From Gammaproteobacteria bacterium (GTDB taxonomy: Bacteria > Pseudomonadota > Gammaproteobacteria > Steroidobacterales > Steroidobacteraceae): DNA of 8,654 bases. Where the stretch lies: contig JADLDF010000177.1 of the NCBI GenBank assembly GCA_020846815.1, positions 1 to 8,654 of the forward strand, read 5' to 3'. Shown piece after piece: positions 1-7,469 of this stretch. A program made the position numbers and the translations under genes. The notes beneath the pieces are model-generated. The model did no database searches. It saw only the letters and a program-made list of their open reading frames with translations, and was not told where the DNA came from. Position 1 is the first letter of the stretch, and each line of letters opens with the position of its first letter.

Positions 1-3000
1 CGGACCTGCTGCCCAATGGCTACGTCTTCCTGTCCTCGACGCCGTCGCAGGGCAGCTACGACAGCGGCTCGGGCGTCTGGACCGTGGGCACGCTCGCGAA
101 CGGCGCGAACGCGACCCTGGTGATCAATGCGACGATCAACGCCACGGGCACCTACACCAACGTCGCCGAGGTCAGCGATTCGGACCAGACGGACTCGGAC
201 TCGACGCCGGCGAACGGTGTCACGACCGAGGACGATCACGCCAGCGCGACGCCCGTGGTCACGGGCGGCGCGGCGCCGGTGATCGGCCTCGCCAAGCAGG
301 CGCTGGTCACACCGGTGTCGCCCGGCGTCTTCGACGTGACCTATACCCTGTCGGTGCTCGATCTCGTCGGCGGCTCGATCGCCCGTGACGTCCAGGTGAC
401 CGACAACCTCGCCGCGACCTTCCCGGCGCCGGCGACCTTCGCGATCCAGGGCGCGCCGACGACGACCGGCGGTCTGGTGGGCAACCCGGGTTTCAACGGC
501 ACGTCGAACGTCGCGCTGCTGTCCGGCACCGCGGATCTCGCGGGCGGCACTGCGGCGACGGTCGCCTTCGTCGTGCGCGTGACCGCCAACGGCGCCACCG
601 GACCCTTCAACAACACGGCCACCGCCACCGCAGCCTCGGCGGACGGCGGACCGGTCACCACCAGCGACGTATCGGACAACGGCACCGCGATCGACGCCAA
701 CGCCAACGGCAATCCGAACGAGGCAGGAGAGAACGATCCGACGCCCGTCGTCCTCGGCGGGTCGGTCAGCGGCCGCGTCTTCGAGGACGTCAACGGCAAT
801 GCCGTGCAGGATGCCGGCGAGCCTGGCCTCGGCGGCGTGCAGATCCAGGTCGCGAGCGGCGGTGTCACGGCGACCGTGACGACCGACGCGAGCGGCGCCT
901 GGTCCGCGGCGAACGTGCCTGCGGGCACGGCGACCATCGACGTGGTCAATGGCAGCCTTCCGGCGGGCGCGGCGCTCACCGCCGGCACGGATCCGAGCAC
1001 GGTCACCGTGATCGACGGCGGCTCGGCCGACGCCGGGGCCGATGGCTTCCAGCGCCAGGGCACGGTCAACGTCGTCGTGTTCAACGACGGCAATGCCAAC
1101 GGTACGCGCGACGCCGGCGAAAACGGCATCCCGAACGTACAGATCCAGATCACCGAGAGCGACGGCACGGTGCGCACCGTGACCACGGGCGCGGACGGCA
1201 CGGTCACCACCGGCGCGCCGACCGGCGCCACGGTCGTCGACATCGTGGACTCGACTCTGCCGCCGGGCGCGACCCGCACTGCGGGGACCGATCCGACCAC
1301 GGTGACGGTCGCGGCTGCAGCCACCGTGATCGACCTCAACGGCTTCCAGGCGCAGGGGACGCTCGCGGGCCGGGTGTTCCGCGACTCCAATGGCGATGGT
1401 GTGATCGATTCGGGCGAGTCCGGCTTCCCGAACATACCCGTGGTGATCACCACGGCGACCGGCACGACGATCAGCCTGACTACCGACGCCAGCGGCAATT
1501 TCAGCCAGGTGGTGCCGGCGGGAACCACGGTGGTGCGCGTCACCGGGCCCGATGGCTTCGCGCTGACCACCGCCAACAACCCGCAGAACGTGACGGTCAC
1601 GGGCGGCAATACCGTGAACGCGCCAGGCGTCGGCTATGCCGCGTTCGCGACGGTGACCGGCAGTGTCTGGCGAGATCTCGACAGCGACCGGCGCCGCGAC
1701 GGCGGCGAGCCGGGGCTCGCGGGCTGGCGCATCGATCTGCTGAGCCCGACGAGCGGGGCCGTGCTGGCCAGTGCGGCTTCGACCGCCACCGGCGAGTACA
1801 GCGTGGCCAACGTCGTGCCCGCCCAGACCTACCGCGTGCGCTTCACCTCGCCCAACGGTGTGGTCTATGGCGTGGGCGTCAACGGCGAGAACGACAACCC
1901 GCAGGAGAATTCCACGCTCAACGCGGCCCAGCGTACCCTCGAGATCCGGCCGACGCCCGGGGCCACGCTCTCGCAGCAGAGCCTGCCGGTCGATCCCCAG
2001 GGCATCGTGTTCGACACGCTGACGCGGCAGCCGCTCGCCGGCGCGGGCGTCGCGATCACCGGGCCCGCGGGATTCGACCCGGCGACGCAACTGCTCGGCG
2101 GTGCGGCGAACGCCACGCAGACCACCGGTGCGGACGGCGGGTACCAGTTCCTGTTGCTGCCGAACGCGCCGGCCGGCACGTATACGCTGGTCCTGACCGC
2201 TCCGACCGGTTACCTCGCGCCCTCGGTCTTCCTGCCACCGACGGGAACGCTCGACCCGACCGGCCAGGGCACCGGCGGCGTGCTGCGCGTGCAGGGACAG
2301 AGCGTACCGCCGACCGGCGCACAGCCCACGACCTACTACCTCTCGCTCGAGCTCGCGCCGGGTGACCCGGACGTCGTCAACAACCACGTTCCGATGGATC
2401 CGCCGGGATTGCAGGGCGGGGCGATCCGCCTGTCCAAGCGCGCCGACCGGCCGTCGGTGAGCGTGGGTGGGATCGTCGCGTACACGATCACGCTCGAGAA
2501 CACGACCAGCACGGTGGTCACGGCCCTCGAGGTCCGGGATACGCCGCCGGCGGGCTTCGCTTACGTGGACGGCAGCGCGCGGCTCGACGGCGTCGACGCC
2601 TCTGCCGGCGTCCGCGGACCGCGTCCGCTGGTGTTCTCCGGCATCAGCCTGAATCCGGGACAGCGGCGCACGCTGCGCTACGTGCTGCGCGTGGGTGCAG
2701 GTGTGGTTCGCGGCGAGTATCCGAACACGGCCTCGCCGTTCTTCCTGGGCGTCGCGGTCGGCAATGCCGACACCGCGCGCGTGCAGGTGGTCGCGGATCC
2801 GACGTTCGAGGAGACGACGATCGTCGGCAAGGTCTTCGTCGACGAGGATGGCGATGGCTGGCAGGACGAGGGCGAGAAGGGCGTCGCGGGCGTGCGCCTG
2901 GCGACGGTCGAGGGCCTGGTCGCGGAGACCGACGCTTTCGGTCGTTACCACTTCGCCGCGATCGACGGCGGTTTCATGGAACGCGGGCGCAACTTCATCG

Positions 3001-6000
3001 TGAAGCTCGATCCCGCGACGCTGCCGAAGGGCGCGCGCGTGACCACCGAGAACCCCCGCGTCGCACGCGTGACGCCCGGCATGATGAGCCGGTTCGACTT
3101 CGGCGTGCATCTGGAGACGGTCCAGACGCCGGCGAAGCGCATCGACCTGAAGCTGGCCGAGATCTACTTCCGTCGCGACAGTGCCGAGATGGAGGCCGAG
3201 TTCCTGCCGCTGCTGCAGCAGCTGGCGGATCGCATCCGTGCCGGCGAAGCCGCGAAGGTCACCGTGAAGGTGGCGCCGCCGACGCCGGAAGGCTGTACCA
3301 CCGCCTGCCAGCTCGGACGGCGGCGCATCGACGGCGTGCGTCGCCTGCTGATGCGGATGATCGGCCCCGAGGGCCTCAAGAACGTCGAGGTCGTGGCCGA
3401 CTACACCGCATCCGGAGGATTGATCGGACGACAGCTGCGCCCGGCACCGAACCCGTTCGAGCGCCTGGCCCACGCCGTGCTGGCGCTGCTCGTGCCGGTG
3501 GCCCAGGCTGCGCCCTGTCCGGCCGACATCTGCGAGACTCAGCCCGTCGAGATCCGCGCCAAGTACCCGCGCTCGCTCGACGACTTCGGCCGCTTCCGGG
3601 CGAGCGAGGATGCCTCGGCCGTGGATCCACGACTGGCCGTCGAAGGGCCCGACCGGCTGCCCGTCGTCGATGGCCGCCTGGATGCACCGGCCAGCTTCGC
3701 GATCTACACGAACTACTCCGCGTTCGTCGAACGCTACGAAGTGCGTGTGTTCGGCGCGCGGGACGTCGATCGGACCACGCCGCTGGCCGTCGTGCCGGTG
3801 AAGTTCCTGCCGGCCACCGTGCGCAGCCTGCTGGTGGCCCGTCTCGCGGCCGGTACGCTGGCGGTCGGGACCGAGAAGGCCCTCGATTTCGTGGTGCGCG
3901 CCTACGGCAAGGACGGTGGCGTCGACGAGACCGTCGTGCGGCGGATCCAGTTGCTGTCGCGCCGCGAGTTCGATGCCCAGGCGCTCGCGCTCGGGCTCGA
4001 TTCCGGCAGCTCCGCCGAGGCGCTGGGCGAGCCGGCGGGCGCGCCCGGTGCGGCGACCGGGGTCGCCGCCACGCCGTTGCAGGGACGCTTCCTGGTGATG
4101 CGCCCGGCGACGCCGAACCGGCTGCGGCTCGTCCCGGACGAGGCTCCGGCCGCGGTGACCGAGGGAGCCAGGCCGGCAGAGGGTCCCGCACGGGCGCTCA
4201 CGGCGGGACCGTCACTGGTCCTGGTCGATCCGCAGGCTCGTACGGGCGTCGAAGCCAGCGGCGGCCTCGCCGCGGCCGAGGCGTCCATCGCCGCGGGGGC
4301 ACCGGTCGAGTCCCTGGGCCTCGAGCGCAGCGTTCCAGCACGTTTCGATCGCAAGGCGCTGCTCGCCGACATCGACGGCATCGACGATGCGACCCTGCAG
4401 ACCCTGTATGGCCGCAGCGATCTCGCCCGCCGGGGCATCGCGGTACACGGCGGCCGCGTGCGCGTGGCCGGCCAGGACGTGTCGCCGGAGGCCGCGGTGC
4501 GGCTGGACGGCCAGGTCATTCCGGTCGATCGCGACGGCACTCTCGCCTACGAGGCGATCCTGCCGATCGGGCAGCACGAGCTGTTCCTCGACCTCGTGCC
4601 GTCCTCGGGCGACGTCTGGCCGGTACCGCTGGTCGTCGACGTCACGGGCCGGCAGATCTTCATGGTCGGGCTCGCCGACCTGACCTGGCAGAAGAACGAC
4701 ATCAGTGGTTCGATCGAGCCGCTGTCGGCCGACGATCGCTACCTCGAGGACTCGATCACCGAGGGCCGCCTGGCGCTGTTCCTCAAGGGCAAGATCCGCG
4801 GCAAGTACCTGCTGACGACGCAGCTCGACACGCGCGAGGAGCAGCTCGGTGATCTCGTCGACGAGATCGATCGCAAGGATCCGCGTCGCCTGTTCCGCAA
4901 CATCGACCCGGATGCCTATTACCCGGTCTACGGCGACGACTCGACCACGACCGACGAGGCCGACACCCAGGGTCGCCTGTTCGTCAAGGTCGAGTGGGAC
5001 AATTCGCGGGCGCTGCTCGGCAACTTCAACACGAGCTTCACGGGCACGGAGCTCTCGCAGTACAACCGGACCCTCTACGGCGCCAACGTCGACTGGAAGA
5101 GCCTGCAGGCGACCGGCGACGGCGCCGCCAAGTCCGAGGTCAAGGCCTTCGCCTCCGAGGCGCAGACGGCGCTCGGCCACGACGAGTTCCTGGGCACCGG
5201 TGGTTCGCTGTACTACCTGCGGCACACGGACATCGTCCAGGGATCGCTCAAGGGGCGGGTCGAGATCGTGGATCCACTGACGGACCGGATCGTCGAGACC
5301 CTGACGCTGATCGATGGCGTCGACTACGAGATCGATGAATTGCAGGGCCGTATCGTGATGGCGAAGCCGCTGATGCAGGTGGCCCGCCAGCGCGTGCCGC
5401 GGCTCGTCCGCGACGGCGTACTGGACGGCAATCGCGTGCTGCTGGTGGTCGACTACGAATACCTGCCTCTCGGCTTCCAGGACAGCGCGGCGAGCTTCGG
5501 TTTCCGCGGCCGGCAATGGCTGGGCGAGCACGTGGCGATCGGCGGTACCTGGGTCGATGAGTCGCGCGACACGCAGGACTATCGGCTCGGCGGTGCCGAC
5601 CTGACCCTGCAGCCGGCCCGCGGCACCTACCTGCGCCTCGAATACGCACAGACCGAGGCGACGCAGTCGGTGCGCTACTTCTCGAGCGACGGCGGTCTGT
5701 CGTTCACGGCGCTGAATCCGCTGGCGTCGCAGGCTGCCGCGGACAACCGTACCGGCGAGGCGTACGGCGTGGAAGGCCGGATGAATCTCAGGGAGCGCGG
5801 CCTGACGGCGCGCGACATGACGGTCTCGGCCTGGTGGAAGCGCAACGACGACCAGTTCGCGATGACGCGACGCGACGAAGGCTTCGCCGTCGAGAAGACG
5901 GGCCTGGAGGCGATCGGGCGGCTGAGCGACTCGCTGGACTTCGTCCTGCGCGCGAATTACATGGAGCGCGGCGGGTTCCGTCCCGGCGAATCGGCCAATG

Positions 6001-7445
6001 TCGACCAGCTTTCCGGCCAGATGGGCTGGGACTTGACGGCGCGCGATCGCGTCGGCGCAGAAGTCCGTTACCAGTCGCAGGACAGCACTGCGATCCCCGA
6101 GGAGCAGTTCACCGTGGCCGCTGTCTCCTATCGTCGCAAGCTGCGCGACGAGTGGGATGCCTATGCGATCGCGCAGACGCAGCTCGACGAGACGGACGAG
6201 ACGCAGGGCCGCGACCTCTACACCCTCGGGACCCGCTATGCGATCAGCGAGCGCTGGGCCGTGGACGCCGAGGTCTCGAGCGGCGACGCAGGCGAGGGCG
6301 TGTCCTCGACGCTCGAGTATCGCCTGAGCGACCGCCATGCGCTCTACGGGACCTTCAGCCACTCGGTGGATCGCACCGACTCGTTGCTGCCGTCGGTCGA
6401 GCCGGACGTACGCAGTTCGGCCTTCGGCTCCAGCGGAAGCTTCAAGGAGAGCCCCGGCAACAACCTGGCGCTGGGATCGCGCTGGCAGCTGTCGGACCAG
6501 ACCCGCGTCTACAACGAGACGCAATTCAGTGACACCGACGCCCAGTCGGGCATCGGCCACGTCTTCGGCCTCGACTTCGCACCCGGCAAGGGATGGCGCT
6601 ACGGCCTGACCCTGCAGCGCGGCGACTTCGCGGCCAGCGAAGGGCCCATCGAGCGCAATGCCGTGTCCGCTTCGGCGGGTTTCACGGGTGCGCGCCTGTC
6701 CTGGTCCAGCCGCCTCGAGTACCGCGAGGACAGCGGGGTCACGGAGGCGACGCAGTACCTGACGACCAACCGGATGGACTGGCGCATCCGCGACGCCTGG
6801 CGCATGCTCGCCAAGCTCAACTACTCCTCGACCACTCAGGACGTCGCGCGGCTGAATGATGGCCGGCTGCTGTTCGGGCAGGACTCGACCGACGCGCAGT
6901 TCGCGGAAGCCACCCTGGGGCTGGCCTACCGTCCGGTGGACAACGACCGCTTCAACTGGCTGGCCAAGCTGAGCTACCTGTACGACCTGACCAGCTACGC
7001 GCAGGCGAGCTTCGATGCCGCGGGCGAGGGCGTCACCAGTCTCGAGCAGTCGGGGCGCACCGATCAGCGCAGCCTGGTCGCATCGTGGGACGGCGTGTTC
7101 CGCCTGACGCCGAAGTTCGACCTGGGTGGCAAGGTCGCGCGTCGCACCGGTGAAGTCCGGCTGGATCGCGCCTCGGGAGACTGGATCGACAGCACCGCGA
7201 ACTTCGCAGCACTGCGGCTCTCCTACGAGCTGATCCGGCGGTGGGACGCCATGGTCGAGTACCGCTGGCTGGATACCGCCGACGCCGGCAGCAGCCGGCA
7301 GGGCTTCCTGGTCGGCGTCGATCGCGAGCTCGGGCGGAACTTCAAGATCGGTATCGGCTACAACTTCACCGATTTCTCCGACGACCTCGGCAACCTCGAC
7401 TACGAGTTCCGCGGCGTGTTCGTCAACGTCCTCGGCAAGTACTGA
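1..7445 (+). CDS. Giant multidomain outer-membrane protein (DUF11 / SdrD_B-like / OmpA-like / C-terminal beta barrel), 5' partial
   Basis: The frame is open from base 3 to the TGA at 7443-7445, giving 2480 visible residues. A GTG at 84 is in frame, but the residues before it (from [10 protein letters not shown]) already read as a DUF11 domain, so the true start lies upstream of the window. The N-terminal two fifths are Thr/Gly/Ala/Asp-rich Ig-like modules typical of secreted surface proteins. A degenerate OmpA-like domain follows, then a hydrophobic segment, a beta-rich domain and a low-complexity linker. The last ~900 residues are alternating amphipathic beta strands with an aromatic last residue (Tyr), as expected of a barrel inserted by the BAM complex. 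Family knowledge suggests an outer-membrane protein carrying a long surface or periplasmic stalk. Adhesion or envelope scaffolding is a guess; no catalytic motif was seen. It converges on the SGNH gene 24 bases downstream. The CDS call is very secure, the function is not. Confidence 0.97.
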   Translation, partial: DLLPNGYVFLSSTPSQGSYDSGSGVWTVGTLANGANATLVINATINATGTYTNVAEVSDSDQTDSDSTPANGVTTEDDHASATPVVTGGAAPVIGLAKQALVTPVSPGVFDVTYTLSVLDLVGGSIARDVQVTDNLAATFPAPATFAIQGAPTTTGGLVGNPGFNGTSNVALLSGTADLAGGTAATVAFVVRVTANGATGPFNNTATATAASADGGPVTTSDVSDNGTAIDANANGNPNEAGENDPTPVVLGGSVSGRVFEDVNGNAVQDAGEPGLGGVQIQVASGGVTATVTTDASGAWSAANVPAGTATIDVVNGSLPAGAALTAGTDPSTVTVIDGGSADAGADGFQRQGTVNVVVFNDGNANGTRDAGENGIPNVQIQITESDGTVRTVTTGADGTVTTGAPTGATVVDIVDSTLPPGATRTAGTDPTTVTVAAAATVIDLNGFQAQGTLAGRVFRDSNGDGVIDSGESGFPNIPVVITTATGTTISLTTDASGNFSQVVPAGTTVVRVTGPDGFALTTANNPQNVTVTGGNTVNAPGVGYAAFATVTGSVWRDLDSDRRRDGGEPGLAGWRIDLLSPTSGAVLASAASTATGEYSVANVVPAQTYRVRFTSPNGVVYGVGVNGENDNPQENSTLNAAQRTLEIRPTPGATLSQQSLPVDPQGIVFDTLTRQPLAGAGVAITGPAGFDPATQLLGGAANATQTTGADGGYQFLLLPNAPAGTYTLVLTAPTGYLAPSVFLPPTGTLDPTGQGTGGVLRVQGQSVPPTGAQPTTYYLSLELAPGDPDVVNNHVPMDPPGLQGGAIRLSKRADRPSVSVGGIVAYTITLENTTSTVVTALEVRDTPPAGFAYVDGSARLDGVDASAGVRGPRPLVFSGISLNPGQRRTLRYVLRVGAGVVRGEYPNTASPFFLGVAVGNADTARVQVVADPTFEETTIVGKVFVDEDGDGWQDEGEKGVAGVRLATVEGLVAETDAFGRYHFAAIDGGFMERGRNFIVKLDPATLPKGARVTTENPRVARVTPGMMSRFDFGVHLETVQTPAKRIDLKLAEIYFRRDSAEMEAEFLPLLQQLADRIRAGEAAKVTVKVAPPTPEGCTTACQLGRRRIDGVRRLLMRMIGPEGLKNVEVVADYTASGGLIGRQLRPAPNPFERLAHAVLALLVPVAQAAPCPADICETQPVEIRAKYPRSLDDFGRFRASEDASAVDPRLAVEGPDRLPVVDGRLDAPASFAIYTNYSAFVERYEVRVFGARDVDRTTPLAVVPVKFLPATVRSLLVARLAAGTLAVGTEKALDFVVRAYGKDGGVDETVVRRIQLLSRREFDAQALALGLDSGSSAEALGEPAGAPGAATGVAATPLQGRFLVMRPATPNRLRLVPDEAPAAVTEGARPAEGPARALTAGPSLVLVDPQARTGVEASGGLAAAEASIAAGAPVESLGLERSVPARFDRKALLADIDGIDDATLQTLYGRSDLARRGIAVHGGRVRVAGQDVSPEAAVRLDGQVIPVDRDGTLAYEAILPIGQHELFLDLVPSSGDVWPVPLVVDVTGRQIFMVGLADLTWQKNDISGSIEPLSADDRYLEDSITEGRLALFLKGKIRGKYLLTTQLDTREEQLGDLVDEIDRKDPRRLFRNIDPDAYYPVYGDDSTTTDEADTQGRLFVKVEWDNSRALLGNFNTSFTGTELSQYNRTLYGANVDWKSLQATGDGAAKSEVKAFASEAQTALGHDEFLGTGGSLYYLRHTDIVQGSLKGRVEIVDPLTDRIVETLTLIDGVDYEIDELQGRIVMAKPLMQVARQRVPRLVRDGVLDGNRVLLVVDYEYLPLGFQDSAASFGFRGRQWLGEHVAIGGTWVDESRDTQDYRLGGADLTLQPARGTYLRLEYAQTEATQSVRYFSSDGGLSFTALNPLASQAAADNRTGEAYGVEGRMNLRERGLTARDMTVSAWWKRNDDQFAMTRRDEGFAVEKTGLEAIGRLSDSLDFVLRANYMERGGFRPGESANVDQLSGQMGWDLTARDRVGAEVRYQSQDSTAIPEEQFTVAAVSYRRKLRDEWDAYAIAQTQLDETDETQGRDLYTLGTRYAISERWAVDAEVSSGDAGEGVSSTLEYRLSDRHALYGTFSHSVDRTDSLLPSVEPDVRSSAFGSSGSFKESPGNNLALGSRWQLSDQTRVYNETQFSDTDAQSGIGHVFGLDFAPGKGWRYGLTLQRGDFAASEGPIERNAVSASAGFTGARLSWSSRLEYREDSGVTEATQYLTTNRMDWRIRDAWRMLAKLNYSSTTQDVARLNDGRLLFGQDSTDAQFAEATLGLAYRPVDNDRFNWLAKLSYLYDLTSYAQASFDAAGEGVTSLEQSGRTDQRSLVASWDGVFRLTPKFDLGGKVARRTGEVRLDRASGDWIDSTANFAALRLSYELIRRWDAMVEYRWLDTADAGSSRQGFLVGVDRELGRNFKIGIGYNFTDFSDDLGNLDYEFRGVFVNVLGKY
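3..755 (+). other. Two DUF11-like Ig-fold domains (first one truncated by window edge)
   Basis: The first domain starts mid-module with [11 protein letters not shown] and ends in [19 protein letters not shown], the usual closing strand of DUF11 repeats (G.YTNTA.V). The second runs from about 262 with GLAKQAL.....[12 protein letters not shown] and [12 protein letters not shown], close to the DUF11 opening pattern. It ends at [25 protein letters not shown], an Asp/Asn/Gly-rich tail often seen just before SdrD_B domains. These modules are all-beta spacers of exported proteins with no known enzymatic role. Boundaries are judged by eye. Confidence 0.8.
756..2000 (+). repeat. Four tandem SdrD_B/Cna-B-like protein repeats
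   Basis: The repeats begin at about 756, 1059, 1356 and 1647. The first three have steps of 303, 297 and 291 bases (101, 99 and 97 residues); the fourth is longer, to about 2000. Each opens with a G.V.[GN].V[FW].D pattern followed by an EF-hand-like acidic loop, for example [15 protein letters not shown] in repeat 1 and [15 protein letters not shown] in repeat 3. Repeats 1 and 2 also share TAGTDP[ST]TVTV near their ends. In staphylococcal Sdr proteins, loops of this kind bind calcium and stiffen the stalk; calcium binding here is inferred. Repeats 1 to 3 are the most alike, which suggests duplication followed by divergence. Confidence 0.85.
2001..2411 (+). other. Carboxypeptidase-regulatory-like (Cna-B-type) Ig domain
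   Basis: The segment opens with [22 protein letters not shown] and contains [23 protein letters not shown], the pattern of CarboxypepD_reg/Cna-B sandwich domains (V.D..T..P..GA.V...G..... T...G.Y.F). It ends with [22 protein letters not shown], a motif I associate with large DUF11/OmpA mosaic proteins, where it links the repeat stalk to a following DUF11 domain. It is structural and no active site is seen. The domain limits are approximate. Confidence 0.7.
2412..2810 (+). other. DUF11 domain
   Basis: [20 protein letters not shown] followed by ITLENTT....[16 protein letters not shown] is a near-textbook DUF11 opening (K.a.....v..G....Y.i...N......v.v.D..P.Gf.y). [18 protein letters not shown] and GEYPNTA give the expected central and closing strands. 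The lysine at 2436 is the first since base 294. The role is an Ig-like spacer of an exported protein. Confidence 0.85.
2811..3116 (+). other. Fifth SdrD_B-like domain
   Basis: [20 protein letters not shown] carries a well-preserved acidic loop (D.DGDG..DEGE), followed by KGVAGVRL and [11 protein letters not shown]. This is the SdrD_B pattern in a copy separated from the four tandem repeats by two other domains. It ends at [10 protein letters not shown], just before the OmpA-like segment. The motif D.dGDG..D.GE followed by GV.GVR and T..fGryhf is a usual hinge before OmpA-like domains in such mosaic proteins. Confidence 0.8.
3117..3410 (+). other. Degenerate OmpA-like domain
   Basis: [20 protein letters not shown] followed by LADRIRAG matches the first strand and helix of the OmpA C-terminal fold (i.F...sa.l......L..la..i). 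[15 protein letters not shown] fits the second helix, where the family has N..LS..RA..V...L. The Arg that contacts peptidoglycan diaminopimelate appears to be kept, but the Asp expected about 14 residues earlier falls in the proline-rich stretch APPTPEG and is missing. The segment therefore probably keeps the fold without canonical peptidoglycan binding. Two of the protein's four cysteines lie here (codons at 3294 and 3306). Confidence 0.65.
3459..3533 (+). other. Internal signal-peptide-like hydrophobic segment followed by a CX4C pair
   Basis: After a basic, proline-containing stretch ([13 protein letters not shown]) comes [19 protein letters not shown]. This is a short hydrophobic core followed by A-Q-A-A, which resembles a signal peptidase I site. 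It lies about 1150 residues into the visible protein, so it cannot be the export signal of the full-length product. CPADIC follows at once (cysteine codons 3516 and 3531). It may be a relic of gene fusion or a membrane-associating segment. The hydrophobicity is seen directly and the interpretation is inference. Confidence 0.55.
3990..4335 (+). other. Ala/Gly/Pro-rich low-complexity linker
   Basis: The encoded segment is dominated by Ala, Gly, Pro and Glu (for example [20 protein letters not shown] and [16 protein letters not shown]), with a further Ala-rich stretch around [15 protein letters not shown]. It separates the beta-rich domain containing [20 protein letters not shown] (about 3696-3756) from the pre-barrel domain starting near 4350. 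It is likely a disordered, flexible linker. No repeats with a clean period were seen. Confidence 0.6.
4660..7442 (+). other. Large C-terminal outer-membrane beta barrel
   Basis: After the domain ending [20 protein letters not shown] comes a region with [20 protein letters not shown] and [20 protein letters not shown], a YPVYGDDS motif I recall from barrel-bearing proteins of this mosaic family. From about 5480 to the end the protein is a steady series of roughly 10-residue alternating polar/apolar strands rich in Tyr, Trp, Arg and Asp. They are joined by short turns such as LSDRHALYG and ISERWAVDA and longer acidic loops, and the protein ends in [10 protein letters not shown]. This is the signature of an outer-membrane barrel. 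I count about 30 or more strands by eye, more than a 22-strand TonB-dependent receptor; the count is uncertain. No TonB box or recognisable plug motif was seen. Confidence 0.8.
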
Positions 7446-7446
7446 C

Positions 7447-7468
7447 CGAGTCCGGGCAACCGGACACG
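7447..7468. terminator. GC-rich hairpin between convergent genes, candidate bidirectional terminator
   Basis: Bases 7450-7455 (GTCCGG) pair perfectly with 7460-7465 (CCGGAC) around a GCAA loop. An A/A mismatch and then two more G-C pairs extend the stem to 7447-7468. The hairpin fills almost all of the 24-base gap between the two stop codons. There is no T-tract on either side, so it is not a canonical intrinsic terminator. It may stop or stabilise the 3' ends of both transcripts. Confidence 0.45.
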
Positions 7469-7469
7469 C

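Noticed and set aside
84..86. GTG as the start of the giant gene
   Set aside because: The frame stays open to base 3 and the codons before it already encode DUF11 sequence; no Shine-Dalgarno precedes it.
341..1609. 422-codon open frame on the - strand
   Set aside because: It lies antisense to clear DUF11/SdrD_B repeats. Its composition (Val/Pro/Ser/Thr) mirrors the repeat codons and no domain is recognisable.
1059..1646. DNA-level direct repeats or a CRISPR-like array
   Set aside because: The periodicity is at protein level (97-101 residues) with diverged DNA; there are no short identical repeats with spacers.
3414..3422. GGAGG next to an in-frame TTG as an internal translation start
   Set aside because: The spacing is only one base, too short for initiation. 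It is kept only as a hint in the fusion finding.
4212..6560. 782-codon open frame on the - strand
   Set aside because: It is aligned codon-to-codon opposite the barrel gene, where - strand stops need TTA, CTA or TCA sense codons, which are rare at this GC content. Its product is Arg/Val/Ala-rich with no recognisable domain.
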